Shown here: one piece after another, positions 33,934-42,155 of the stretch
How positions within the stretch are numbered: the stretch's first letter is position 1
Layout of the letters: each line of letters opens with the position of its first letter
Source of the DNA: Halomonas sp. 54_146
GTDB lineage: Bacteria > Pseudomonadota > Gammaproteobacteria > Pseudomonadales > Halomonadaceae
Length of the DNA: 64,000 nucleotides
Direction of reading: 5' to 3'
NCBI RefSeq assembly: GCF_001507855.1
Contig: NZ_LGEN01000010.1
Location: 1 to 64,000, forward strand
Made by a program: the position numbers and the translations under genes
Notes under the pieces: model-generated
What the model was told of the DNA's origin: nothing
What the model saw: only the letters and a program-made list of their open reading frames with translations
Database searches by the model: none

Positions 33934-36507
33934 TTAGGCCTCTCCGATTAAGCCCAGGCTCGCTGCCGGGGCTTGTCGACGCAACCCTCGCGACAGCGCA
34001 TGGCCTATGACGCCAATCAATAGCGCCCCACCAAGGGGAAGCAAAACCCATAGCCCCAGGTGAAGCCGCGGCGTGAGGTCGAGCCAGTAAATATACAGTG
34101 CCGCCGTGGCAAGTTCTGCCAACACCGCACCCATCAAGCCGCTGGCAAAGCCCAATAACGCGTACTCCGCCCCTTGAACCCGTGAAATCATTCGGCTACC
34201 CGCGCCAAATACACGCAGCAGGCCGCTTTCATGGGCACGCGCTGGGCGGCTTGCGGTTAGCGCTGCATACAGCACGCTTATCCCCGCCAGCAGCACCAAG
34301 GCGAGCACTAACTCAACCGCACGGGTAACTTGGGTCAGCACATCACGCACTTGGCCTAAAATGGCATCCACATTGAGCAGCGAGACACCCGGGAAATCGG
34401 TGATCAACTCGCGAATTAGCCCTTGCTCTGCCTCGGGCAAGTGGAAAGCGGTAATGTAGCTATGGCCAAATTGCTCCAGCACGCCGGGTGGAAAAATAAC
34501 GAAGAAGTTAGGTTGGAAGCTGTCCCAGTTCAAACTGCGCAGGCTGGTAATGTGGGTGGTGATTTCGTCGCTCCCGACCGAGAACGTCATCTCATCACCA
34601 ATGTCCAGCCCCAGCCTTTCGGCCAGCCCGTCTTCCATGGAAATAGGCACCGGGGCTGCCTGTTGGGGCGTCGCTTCTACGGCGCTCATCCACCCCTGGT
34701 TCACCTCTTCCCCCATTTGTTGAGCTGAAAACCACTCGCCCGCCACCACTACATTGCCTTCCGGCAACTCGGCCTGCCAGGTAAGGTTTAGCTCCCGGCG
34801 CAGCGCGTTATCGCCACGGGCATCCGGCGGCACGGCGTCTCTTGGCGCTTGATTATTAATCGCAATCACACGCCCACGCACCATCGGGTAAAGCGTGCTT
34901 TGAGTCTCAACACGGGGGGAAACAGCTGCCTCAAACGGGTCGCGTTCCGAGGGCTGAATATTGATAGCAAAATAGTTGGGGGTGTTCTCAGGTAGTTGAT
35001 CCTGCCAGGTAGTCAGCAGATCACCGCGTACCAAGACAATCATTGCCATGGCAAAGAAGGTCACTGAGAACGCCAGCAGCTGCCCCAAGCCCGCTTCACG
35101 CCGCCGAGCCAGTTGACGGCCACCCAAACGCAGCGCCTGCGACCATTCACTCCCCCCGGATAACCGCTGCACTCCACGTAACAAAGCACTGAGCAGAAAG
35201 GCACTGATCAACCAGAGTAAGCCAAGCAGTAACGCGCCACCGATTAATAACGCGATGGCGAGCGGTAGGCTACCCGAATACAGCCACAGCAAGCCGCCAA
35301 ACACAACGCTCGCCACGCCGACGACTAGCCATGCTGAGGGCGGCAGTGGATCAAGCTCCCGACGCAGTACCTTTAAAGCGCTGACTTGCTTAATGCGCAA
35401 CAGCGTTGGCCCTGCAAACCCCACCAATACGGCCAGTGCAGTGAATACGCCTAACCCCAGCGGCATCAGCCCGGGTGGTGGCAGTGTCATGGGTAAAAAG
35501 CTCACCAACAGCTTGAGCAGTAGCGCTTGACCCACCAGCCCAAGCAGCGCACCCATCACTGCTGCTACCAGCGCTAAACCGAGTAGCTGCAGGCTAAAAA
35601 TGGTCACTAACTGGTGCTGGCTGGCACCAAAGCAGCGCAGCAGCGCGGCGGTATCCAGGTGACGCTCTACATAGCGCCGGGTAGACATTGCCACCGCCAC
35701 CCCCGCTAGCAGCACCGCGGCCAAACCCGCTAACCCTAGGTAGCTTTCCGCCCGCTGCAGTGCATTGCCAAGCTGGGGCCGGTCAACGCGAACATCGCGC
35801 ACGTCCACCCCTTCACGGCGTAGCTCCGCAAGCAGGCCCTGAACTTGATCAAGGGCTTCCGGCGGGCCCGCAGCTAAAATTTCAAACTCTATTCTTGAAC
35901 CCTCTTGAACAAGCCCGGTTGCCTCGACATCTGCCGTGTTAAGCATTAAGCGCGGATTGAAACTACCAAAACCGCCCGACTGATCCGCTTCGCGCTCGAT
36001 AATGCCGGTGACGGTCAGCTCGGTTTGGCCCACCTGAACAGTGTCACCCAGCGCTATTTCGATCAATTCCACCAGGCGAGGGTCTGCCCAGGCCTCCCCT
36101 GGCGGTGGGCCAGAGGCTATTTGCTCGGTGCCGTTACCAAAATCCACATAGGAGACACCATAATGAGGGTAAACATCATCGACCGCTTTCAGGCTCGCCG
36201 GCTGAAAGCGCTCACCGCGGCTGATCATTGAGACAAGATCCACCTGGTCGCTAAGCACAAAGCCAGCCGCTTCAAGGTTAGCGCGCAGCTCGTCAGAAAA
36301 CGGGGCACGCTGCTCTAGCACCAAATCGCCGCCCAGCATCTGCCCTGCCTGGCGTTCCAAGCCGCGCTCTAAACGGTCAAGAAAGAAGGCAATCATCGTC
36401 GAGGCGGCGACCGCCAAGACTAAAGCGATAAAAAGTGCACGCACATCGGCAGCGCGCAGGTCTCGCTTGAGGCTACGCATTGCCAAACGCCAATTCATAT
36501 CACTCAT
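33934..36507 (-). CDS. ybbP: FtsX-like ABC permease, YbbP type
   Basis: An 857-residue membrane protein with an N-terminal helix (LFIALVLAVAASTMIAFFL), a large periplasmic part, two FtsX permease blocks and about ten helices. The layout matches E. coli YbbP, partner of the ATPase YbbA. Substrate unknown; such MacB-type systems often pull lipoproteins or lipids from the inner membrane. It overlaps ybbA by 4 bp (ATGA). Confidence 0.88.
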   Translation of the reverse strand: MSDMNWRLAMRSLKRDLRAADVRALFIALVLAVAASTMIAFFLDRLERGLERQAGQMLGGDLVLEQRAPFSDELRANLEAAGFVLSDQVDLVSMISRGERFQPASLKAVDDVYPHYGVSYVDFGNGTEQIASGPPPGEAWADPRLVELIEIALGDTVQVGQTELTVTGIIEREADQSGGFGSFNPRLMLNTADVEATGLVQEGSRIEFEILAAGPPEALDQVQGLLAELRREGVDVRDVRVDRPQLGNALQRAESYLGLAGLAAVLLAGVAVAMSTRRYVERHLDTAALLRCFGASQHQLVTIFSLQLLGLALVAAVMGALLGLVGQALLLKLLVSFLPMTLPPPGLMPLGLGVFTALAVLVGFAGPTLLRIKQVSALKVLRRELDPLPPSAWLVVGVASVVFGGLLWLYSGSLPLAIALLIGGALLLGLLWLISAFLLSALLRGVQRLSGGSEWSQALRLGGRQLARRREAGLGQLLAFSVTFFAMAMIVLVRGDLLTTWQDQLPENTPNYFAINIQPSERDPFEAAVSPRVETQSTLYPMVRGRVIAINNQAPRDAVPPDARGDNALRRELNLTWQAELPEGNVVVAGEWFSAQQMGEEVNQGWMSAVEATPQQAAPVPISMEDGLAERLGLDIGDEMTFSVGSDEITTHITSLRSLNWDSFQPNFFVIFPPGVLEQFGHSYITAFHLPEAEQGLIRELITDFPGVSLLNVDAILGQVRDVLTQVTRAVELVLALVLLAGISVLYAALTASRPARAHESGLLRVFGAGSRMISRVQGAEYALLGFASGLMGAVLAELATAALYIYWLDLTPRLHLGLWVLLPLGGALLIGVIGHALSRGLRRQAPAASLGLIGEA

Positions 36508-37340
36508 TGCGTGCCCTCTTCCAGTGAAGCCGCAGCAGGCACAAAGGCTGTTAGCTTGCCCTGATCTAGCCGCAGGCAGCGATCGCAGCGGCGCGCTAAC
36601 GCGTGATCGTGAGTCACTAAAATAAGCGTGGTGCCTACCTCACGGTTCAATGTGAAGAGCAGATCAATAATCTGAGCGCCGGTATCAGGGTCCAGATTGC
36701 CGGTGGGTTCATCGGCAAACACCAGTTCGGGGTCGGTCACAAACGCGCGGGCGACAGCTACCCGCTGCTGCTCGCCACCGGAAAGCTGTTTAGGTAAGTG
36801 GTTTACCCGTTCCCCAAGCCCCACGCGCGCTAACCACTTGGCGGCGGTTTGCGTGTCGCCCGCGTGAGGTGAAAGCTCCAGCGGCAGCATGACATTTTCA
36901 AGCGCACTCAAGGTAGGCAACAGCTGAAAGTTCTGGAAGACAAAGCCAACACGCCCAGCCCGCAGCGCGGCACGCCCATCTTCATCCAAGCGGCTCAGTG
37001 CCTGCCCAAACAGGGTTAGCTCACCGTCACTCGGCGTATCAAGCCCTGCCAATAAGCCCAGCAGCGTTGATTTACCCGCACCGCTTTTACCTAAAATTGC
37101 CACGCTCTCCCCCGCCGCTACGCTTAACGACAGGTCGTGTAAGATAGTCAGCGAGCGTTCACCGCTCGTCACCTGTTTCGAAAGTTTGTCAGCGTGCAAT
37201 ACCGGCTGACCAGGAACGCCATGGGGAACGTTCTTGGCCGCTTGGTGGTCGTTAAGGGGCTGGCAATCATCGTGAGGTGACGCGCTCGATGTTATTTTAT
37301 CGATAGATGAATTCGCAGTTTGATCTGAGGAGTAAGACAT
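36504..37340 (-). CDS. ybbA: ABC transporter ATPase, YbbA type
   Basis: A 278-residue ATPase from ATG 37340: Walker [12 protein letters not shown]-loop [10 protein letters not shown], signature [15 protein letters not shown], Walker [13 protein letters not shown]. It belongs to the LolD/MacB group. Compared with E. coli YbbA it has about 40 extra residues at the N-terminus, and no in-frame start lies closer to the conserved part. The ATG shares CATG with the divergent tesA start, so the two coding regions overlap by 2 bp at their starts. The ybbA-ybbP-tesA arrangement is as in E. coli. Confidence 0.88.
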   Translation of the reverse strand: MSYSSDQTANSSIDKITSSASPHDDCQPLNDHQAAKNVPHGVPGQPVLHADKLSKQVTSGERSLTILHDLSLSVAAGESVAILGKSGAGKSTLLGLLAGLDTPSDGELTLFGQALSRLDEDGRAALRAGRVGFVFQNFQLLPTLSALENVMLPLELSPHAGDTQTAAKWLARVGLGERVNHLPKQLSGGEQQRVAVARAFVTDPELVFADEPTGNLDPDTGAQIIDLLFTLNREVGTTLILVTHDHALARRCDRCLRLDQGKLTAFVPAAASLEEGTQ

Positions 37341-38040
37341 GAAGCGTGACATCCCTATGGCATGGCATGGACTGAACCGCATGGTAACCGGATGGCTGGT
37401 GCTGCTGATAGTCACCTTTGCCTCTTCTTCTATCTACGCAGGGTCTGTTAGCGCAGAGCCTGTCAACGCTGACGCTGGCCCAACCCTGTTAGTCATGGGC
37501 GACAGCTTAAGCGCCGCTTACGGCATAGAGCGCGAAGAAGGCTGGGTGAGCTTACTCGCTGAGCGATTGGACGATGATGCCCAGGTTATCAACGCCAGCA
37601 TTAGCGGGGAAACGACGTCCGGTGGTTTACAACGGTTTACTGAACTTCTCGGACAACGTCAGCCGGATATTGTTCTCCTGGAGCTGGGCGGCAATGATGG
37701 CTTGCGCGGCTTAGCGCCCAATCAAATGCAGGCTAATTTGGCGAGCATGATTGAACAGAGCCAAGACGCCGGCGCTCAGGTGTTACTGCTAGGAATCGAT
37801 ATTCCGCCCAACTATGGCCAAGCGTATCGTGACGCTTTTACCGGCGTATTCCGCTCGCTGGCAGAAGAGTATGACGTGGCATTGGTGCCGTTCCTGCTTG
37901 AAGATATCGCCCTCGATAAAGCGTTAATGCAAAGTGATGGCATCCACCCCACCGCTGATGCGCAGCCGATTATCTTAGACAATGTGTGGCCCGCCTTAAA
38001 GCCATTGCTAGAAACAACGTACCAAGCGGCCGCTGAGTAG
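37339..38040 (+). CDS. tesA: Acyl-CoA thioesterase I / arylesterase TesA
   Basis: A 233-residue SGNH hydrolase with an N-terminal membrane or signal segment (about 17-35, cleavage near VSAEP), block I GDSLSAAYG with Ser56, GGNDG, and the Asp200/His203 pair in SDGIHP. TesA hydrolyses acyl-CoA and esters in the periplasm. GAGGAG stands 6 bp before the ATG. Its promoter must lie inside the start of the ybbA gene or upstream of it, because the two starts touch. Confidence 0.92.
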   Translation: MKRDIPMAWHGLNRMVTGWLVLLIVTFASSSIYAGSVSAEPVNADAGPTLLVMGDSLSAAYGIEREEGWVSLLAERLDDDAQVINASISGETTSGGLQRFTELLGQRQPDIVLLELGGNDGLRGLAPNQMQANLASMIEQSQDAGAQVLLLGIDIPPNYGQAYRDAFTGVFRSLAEEYDVALVPFLLEDIALDKALMQSDGIHPTADAQPIILDNVWPALKPLLETTYQAAAE

Positions 38041-38095
38041 GAATGCTGAGTACTGCTTACCAAGCTGACCCTTGGTCACTGCTAAGTTTGCGCTA

Positions 38096-38965
38096 CTAAG
38101 CTTTCTGCTGATTCTGCAAGCCTAACCCCAACAAAATCAGCGTCAAACCCATCAGTGTCGAAGGCAAAATGGGTTCGCCCACGACCCAAAAAAGCAGAAA
38201 AAGAGATACCGGCGGTGAGAGGAAAATCAGGTTAGACACTTTAGCCGTGCGAGACACCTTTTGAACGGCCATCTGCCACAGGATAAAGGCTATCCCCATT
38301 TCAAATAGACCTACATAAACGCCAGCGCCAAAGGCTGGCCATCCGTGCCATTGCCAGCCGGGGCCAAGCAGTAACAGTAGGGTTAACACAGGTAGGCCGA
38401 CGCTAAAATTTTGCCATTGACCGACCAGCGGCGGGCGTGGATCACGCGCGTTGAGCAGCCAGTAAAGGGCCCATAACAGCGTCGAAGCCAGTGCCAGCAC
38501 GACCCCAATAGGATCGGCAAATGAGACATTAAAAATTTCGCCGCGGGTCGCGATTACCCATACACCGGCGTAAGCGACCAACCCAGCGACAATATCCATG
38601 CGGGTTAAGCGCTGCCCCAACAGGGGCACCGCTAAAAATGCCATGACCAGAGCCCAAGTGTAATTCAGCGCCATCGCCTCCTGCCCTGGCAGCCGATCAT
38701 AGGCAGCAAATAGCACAAAATAGTAGGCAACCGGGTTCATTAGTCCCGCCCAAGCAGCGGTTTTCCAGCCAGCCCTTAGGGCGGCGGGCATCTCTCCACG
38801 CTTGATGACCAGAGCACCCATCAATGCCCAGGAGATTAGTGCCGCGAGCCACATCAACTCTAACGGGCTCATCCAGGCAAGTGCCACTTTGAAGGCCGTC
38901 GCTACTGTCGACCATAGCGCGACAGCCCCTATCCCATAGAGGATCGCCTGCCGATCCTGATTCAT
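38096..38965 (-). CDS. DMT-superfamily (EamA) exporter
   Basis: A 289-residue protein with ten membrane helices in two EamA halves, the first around ILYGIGAVALWSTVATAFKVAL. Exporters of this group carry amino acids or metabolites; the substrate is not evident. The start overlaps the stop of the SelW-like gene (ATGA), so the two genes form an operon. Confidence 0.85.
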   Translation of the reverse strand: MNQDRQAILYGIGAVALWSTVATAFKVALAWMSPLELMWLAALISWALMGALVIKRGEMPAALRAGWKTAAWAGLMNPVAYYFVLFAAYDRLPGQEAMALNYTWALVMAFLAVPLLGQRLTRMDIVAGLVAYAGVWVIATRGEIFNVSFADPIGVVLALASTLLWALYWLLNARDPRPPLVGQWQNFSVGLPVLTLLLLLGPGWQWHGWPAFGAGVYVGLFEMGIAFILWQMAVQKVSRTAKVSNLIFLSPPVSLFLLFWVVGEPILPSTLMGLTLILLGLGLQNQQKA

Positions 38966-39231
38966 CGATCGATATGCCCCAAATCCCGACCAGGTTCTAA
39001 CTGATCCCGCACACGCTGCTTGAGAACTTTAATATCGGGAAAGCCCCCATCGCGCTTGCGCTCCCATAGCAGGGTGTCTTCATACCAGACCTCAAAAGTA
39101 CCGCCATGGGACGGCACCAGTGCCACTTCACTCAAGCCTTCCCCAAAGGTGGAGAGCAATTCTTGGGCATACCAGGCACTGCGCAACAGCCACTGGCACT
39201 GAGTGCAATAACGAATTTGAATACGTGACAT
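38962..39231 (-). CDS. SelT/SelW/SelH-family protein
   Basis: An 89-residue thioredoxin-like protein with the Rdx motif CTQC (Cys9, Cys12), the cysteine form of the selenoprotein W redox site, and GGTFEVWYEDTLLWERKRDGGFPD in the conserved second half. The function in bacteria is unknown; a redox role is suggested by the fold. AAGGAG lies 6 bp before the ATG. Confidence 0.85.
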   Translation of the reverse strand: MSRIQIRYCTQCQWLLRSAWYAQELLSTFGEGLSEVALVPSHGGTFEVWYEDTLLWERKRDGGFPDIKVLKQRVRDQLEPGRDLGHIDR

Positions 39232-39280
39232 CCGGCTCTCCTTAGCAGGTTAATATGGCTTATTTTAGGGCTATTCTGTC

Positions 39281-39330
39281 ATCTTGAAGTTGCTTGAGAT
39301 AGCTTGAAATAAATTGAAACAGCTTGAAAA
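39281..39330. repeat. Five 10-bp repeats with TTGA phased at one helical turn
   Basis: ATCTTGAAGT, TGCTTGAGAT, AGCTTGAAAT, AAATTGAAAC and AGCTTGAAAA follow without gaps, 30 bp before the start of the MFS gene. The 10-bp period places TTGA on one face of the helix. Confidence 0.75.
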
Positions 39331-39359
39331 AGATACATAAATACCGCCAAGGAGCCGCA

Positions 39360-40673
39360 ATGGCCGAACATAGCGTATCTCAGTCACGACTCTATGAGTG
39401 GTTGACTGGCGATGAAGATAGCCGAATGTGCGACGACATATCGGAAAGTGCCTGCAATGAACAGCCCCGCAACTTTTTTCTGCATGTATGGGCCTCGTTA
39501 GGTAATAAGCTGGCTGATGAGCTGTCTAGCGCGCGCCTAGTGCTGCCATGGCTGATGGGCATTATTGGCGCTCCGGTCTGGATGGTAGGCCTACTGGTAC
39601 CCATCCGGGAGGCAGGCGCTCTGCTGCCGCAAATTTTTGTCGCCGGCTTTATTCGTTTAAAACCTAAACGCAAATGGGTGTGGGTAGCCGGTGCTCTGAT
39701 TCAAGCCTTGGCTGCTATAGCCCTTGCCGTGCTTGCTCTAGTCGCTAGTGGCAGCATCGGCGGCGCTTTGGTGCTCGCAACACTCATTTTACTCTCGCTG
39801 GCTCGCGGCCTTTCCTCCATCGCGACCAAGGATGTGCTAGGCAAAACCATTGCCAAGCGGCGTCGCGGTACCTTAATGGGCTGGAGCGGCAGCATCGCCG
39901 GCGCTGCCACGCTAATCGCAGGGGCTGTGTTAATGCTGTTTGAAAGCCGCCCTGGCAATTTAGTGGTGGCGATACTGTTAGCCATTGCGGCAAGCGGTTG
40001 GCTAATGAACGCAGTCGCCGCCGCCCGCATTAAAGAGAGCCCCGGTGCGGTAGAAGGAGGCGAAAACGGTTGGGACAGCATCAAACTAGGCTTGTCGCTA
40101 CTGAAAGATGACCCGACTTTTTTGCACTTTAATCTTGCCCGGGCGCTGTTACTCTCAAGCGCACTTGCACTGCCCTACCTAGCCCTGCTGGGGCAAAACC
40201 AAAGCGGCACTAACCTCGGCGGTTTAGGAATATTGGTGCTGCTTTCCGGGCTTGCCGCCATGGTGGCAAGCCCCATATGGGGGAAACGTGCTGACCAATC
40301 GAGCCGCCGAGTCATGCGTGATGCGGCAATCGGCACGGTCATTTGTTGTTTACTGGGTGCAAGCTTGGCTTGGCTGCCAGGGGAGTGGACGCAAAGCGTT
40401 TGGCCCTATGCAGTGGTTTATGCGCTGCTTGTTATTGTGCACCATGGGGTACGCTTAGGGCGGAAAACCTACCTGGTTGATATGGCGAGCCAGGACAACC
40501 GTGCGCTTTACGTCGCCCTTTCCAATACCTTAACAGGCGTGCTGATGCTGTTTGTCGGTGGCATTATTGGCGGGCTCGCTCAATGGCTGGGCAGCGCCGC
40601 ATTGCTATTGCTGCTAGCGGCTACCGCCCTGGGGGCGATGTTATGTGCTCAGCGGCTACCTGAAGTCGAGTGA
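39360..40673 (+). CDS. MFS transporter
   Basis: About 437 residues from ATG 39360 (AAGGAG 5 bp upstream). Roughly twelve membrane helices are seen, with a long cytoplasmic N-terminal part (about 1-60). Basic loops follow helix 2 (RLKPKRKW) and helix 4 (AKRRRGTLMG). No substrate can be assigned. A single gene. Confidence 0.8.
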   Translation: MAEHSVSQSRLYEWLTGDEDSRMCDDISESACNEQPRNFFLHVWASLGNKLADELSSARLVLPWLMGIIGAPVWMVGLLVPIREAGALLPQIFVAGFIRLKPKRKWVWVAGALIQALAAIALAVLALVASGSIGGALVLATLILLSLARGLSSIATKDVLGKTIAKRRRGTLMGWSGSIAGAATLIAGAVLMLFESRPGNLVVAILLAIAASGWLMNAVAAARIKESPGAVEGGENGWDSIKLGLSLLKDDPTFLHFNLARALLLSSALALPYLALLGQNQSGTNLGGLGILVLLSGLAAMVASPIWGKRADQSSRRVMRDAAIGTVICCLLGASLAWLPGEWTQSVWPYAVVYALLVIVHHGVRLGRKTYLVDMASQDNRALYVALSNTLTGVLMLFVGGIIGGLAQWLGSAALLLLLAATALGAMLCAQRLPEVE

Positions 40674-40863
40674 CGCCAGCTAAACATGCATAAAACGGAT
40701 GGCGGCTGCCATAAAAACAGGGCTTAGAGCCATAGTATTTAAGCAACAGTGTTGAAGAAAAGGCTTAAGATGGCGTTCAAGATTGCAAAGCATAGCAACG
40801 CTCGCCATGATGGAGCAGGATAGCAGCTGTGAGTGGGTGCATTTACTATGCTGGCTAGACAGC

Positions 40864-40935
40864 GTTAGTGGAAAAAAGTAAGTAGGGAAAAAGCAAGTAG
40901 GAAGACGTAAGTAGAAAACGTAAATAGAAAAAATG
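40864..40935. repeat. Degenerate 13-15 bp tandem repeat (about five copies)
   Basis: Variants of GTAAGTAGGGAAAAA repeat five times, purine-rich, with lengths of 13-15 bp. Confidence 0.6.
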
Positions 40936-40982
40936 ATTAGAAATCCCGCTTGGCCACCAACAGAGCGCACTATATAAAAAAT

Positions 40983-41067
40983 TGTGTAGCGAGCTATGTT
41001 GTGTAGAGAGCTATTCTGTGTAGAAAACTCGGTTAGGTAGAGAGCTATGCTGTGTAGAAAACTCTGC
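40983..41067. repeat. Five tandem 17-bp repeats upstream of the LOV gene
   Basis: Units at 40983-40999, 41000-41016, 41017-41033, 41034-41050 and 41051-41067 vary around TGTGTAGAGAGCTATGC. They end 40 bp before the LOV start, so they cover its likely promoter. Confidence 0.88.
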
Positions 41068-41106
41068 GGCCTACGGAAAGGACTGGAGCTGCAACAGGAA
41101 CCCTGA

Positions 41107-41541
41107 ATGAAACGATCTCCCTTGATCAGTCCAGAGTTGCTCGAACGCATTATTGACGCATCGGAAGACGGCATTGTCGTTGCCGAGCAAGAAGGGGATG
41201 AAAACATCCTCATCTATGTCAATAAAGGCTTCGAGCGCTTAACGGGCTACAGTGCAGACGAAATTCTGTATCGCGACTGCCGCTTTTTACAAAACGAAGA
41301 CCGCGACCAGGATGCATTGGTCGCTATTAGAGATGCGCTGACAGATGGTCGCCCCTCTCGTGAAGTGCTGCGAAATTATCGTAAAGACGGCACCATGTTT
41401 TGGAATGAACTATCCATTACGCCGGTCTATGACGAGGCAGATAAGCTGATGTATTACATTGGCGTGCAAAAAGATGTCACCGAGCGTGTAGAGGCGCAGC
41501 TAGCCCTTGCGGAACTGCAAAAGCAGCGAGAAAACAGCTAA
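41107..41541 (+). CDS. Short LOV blue-light photoreceptor
   Basis: A 144-residue stand-alone LOV (PAS-type) domain with short helical ends. The flavin-binding core is complete: LYRDCRFLQNEDRDQ with photoactive Cys58, NYRKDGTMFWNELSITPV, and YYIGVQKDVTERVE before the C-terminal helix. The variant DCRFLQ and overall order match the Pseudomonas putida short LOV protein PpSB1-LOV (YQDCRFLQ) as I remember it. In blue light the Cys forms an adduct with FMN. No output domain follows, so it must act by changing dimer shape or partner binding. The signalling target is unknown. Confidence 0.88.
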   Translation: MKRSPLISPELLERIIDASEDGIVVAEQEGDENILIYVNKGFERLTGYSADEILYRDCRFLQNEDRDQDALVAIRDALTDGRPSREVLRNYRKDGTMFWNELSITPVYDEADKLMYYIGVQKDVTERVEAQLALAELQKQRENS

Positions 41542-41604
41542 AAATTAACTTTCTCACTAAAAGCAACTCTTAGGGCTTGAACTTCATCCCAACTGGCGTT
41601 ATAC

Positions 41605-41646
41605 AGCGCCTAGGCGCTTAACATGCGCTAGGTGCTTTGCTTTTAC
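41605..41646 (+). terminator. Terminator after the LOV gene
   Basis: AGCGCCTAGGCGC-TTAACAT-GCGCTAGGTGCT forms a long stem with one bulge and a G-U pair, followed by TTGCTTTT. Confidence 0.7.
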
Positions 41647-41758
41647 ACTAGGTCTGCAAAATACTGCGTGGTTTGCAAAACATTAAGCCTGCAAGCCGAC
41701 AAGTGTACGAGTAAAGCCGTTGTGATGCCGGTACGCCGGCTGGGTTGGAGGGCATATC

Positions 41759-41971
41759 ATGAGCCGTGACCCCTTAAGTCGTGAAACCTTTACTGCCGAT
41801 ACACTCGACTCCGATGAGTTTGAAAGCCTTGATGCCGTGAATGATGACCACTACGGCAAAAGCAAACCAAGCAAGGCAGACAGCCTGCGCGCACGACGCC
41901 AAGTAGAAGCGTGGCTGGAAGAGCGCCGGTTACAGCGTGTTATTGAAGATGACTGGGATGAAGAAGAATAG
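41759..41971 (+). CDS. PA3496-like small acidic protein
   Basis: A 70-residue protein, acidic at both ends, with a basic helix near RARRQVEAWLEERRLQRVIEDDW. This end resembles the PA3496 family of Pseudomonas, described as a putative envelope integrity protein. No signal peptide or membrane segment. GGAGG lies 7 bp before the ATG, so it is translated well. Its own promoter should lie in the 110 bp after the LOV terminator. Confidence 0.65.
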   Translation: MSRDPLSRETFTADTLDSDEFESLDAVNDDHYGKSKPSKADSLRARRQVEAWLEERRLQRVIEDDWDEEE

Positions 41972-42155
41972 ATCGCTCCTCTCTTCGCCCTTCAGCAATT
42001 GCCTACTAGTACAGCTCGGCCTACTCATTTGATGAGAGGCCAAGCTAGCCAACACTTCAAGCTGCCTAGCCTTTCCTGGCTCAGAGCACTATCATCTGAG
42101 CCTAACCAGTAGCATTCTGCTGTCGTTATTCTTTCCATCAACCTAACGGATCTCC

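Larger units (their letters stand above)
40674..41106. other. 433-bp intergenic region carrying two tandem-repeat arrays
   Basis: Between the MFS gene and the LOV gene. It contains a degenerate array of about 14 bp (40864-40935), a regular 17-bp array (40983-41067) and the ribosome site of the LOV gene (AGGA 7 bp before the ATG). No gene or hairpin terminator was seen in the first 180 bp. A minus-strand frame crosses it but looks like chance. Confidence 0.6.

Noticed and set aside
40680-41213. A 177-codon minus-strand open frame overlapping the LOV gene
   Set aside because: It is antisense to the LOV start and crosses both tandem-repeat arrays; composition is Ser/Phe/Leu-rich as expected from the repeats.
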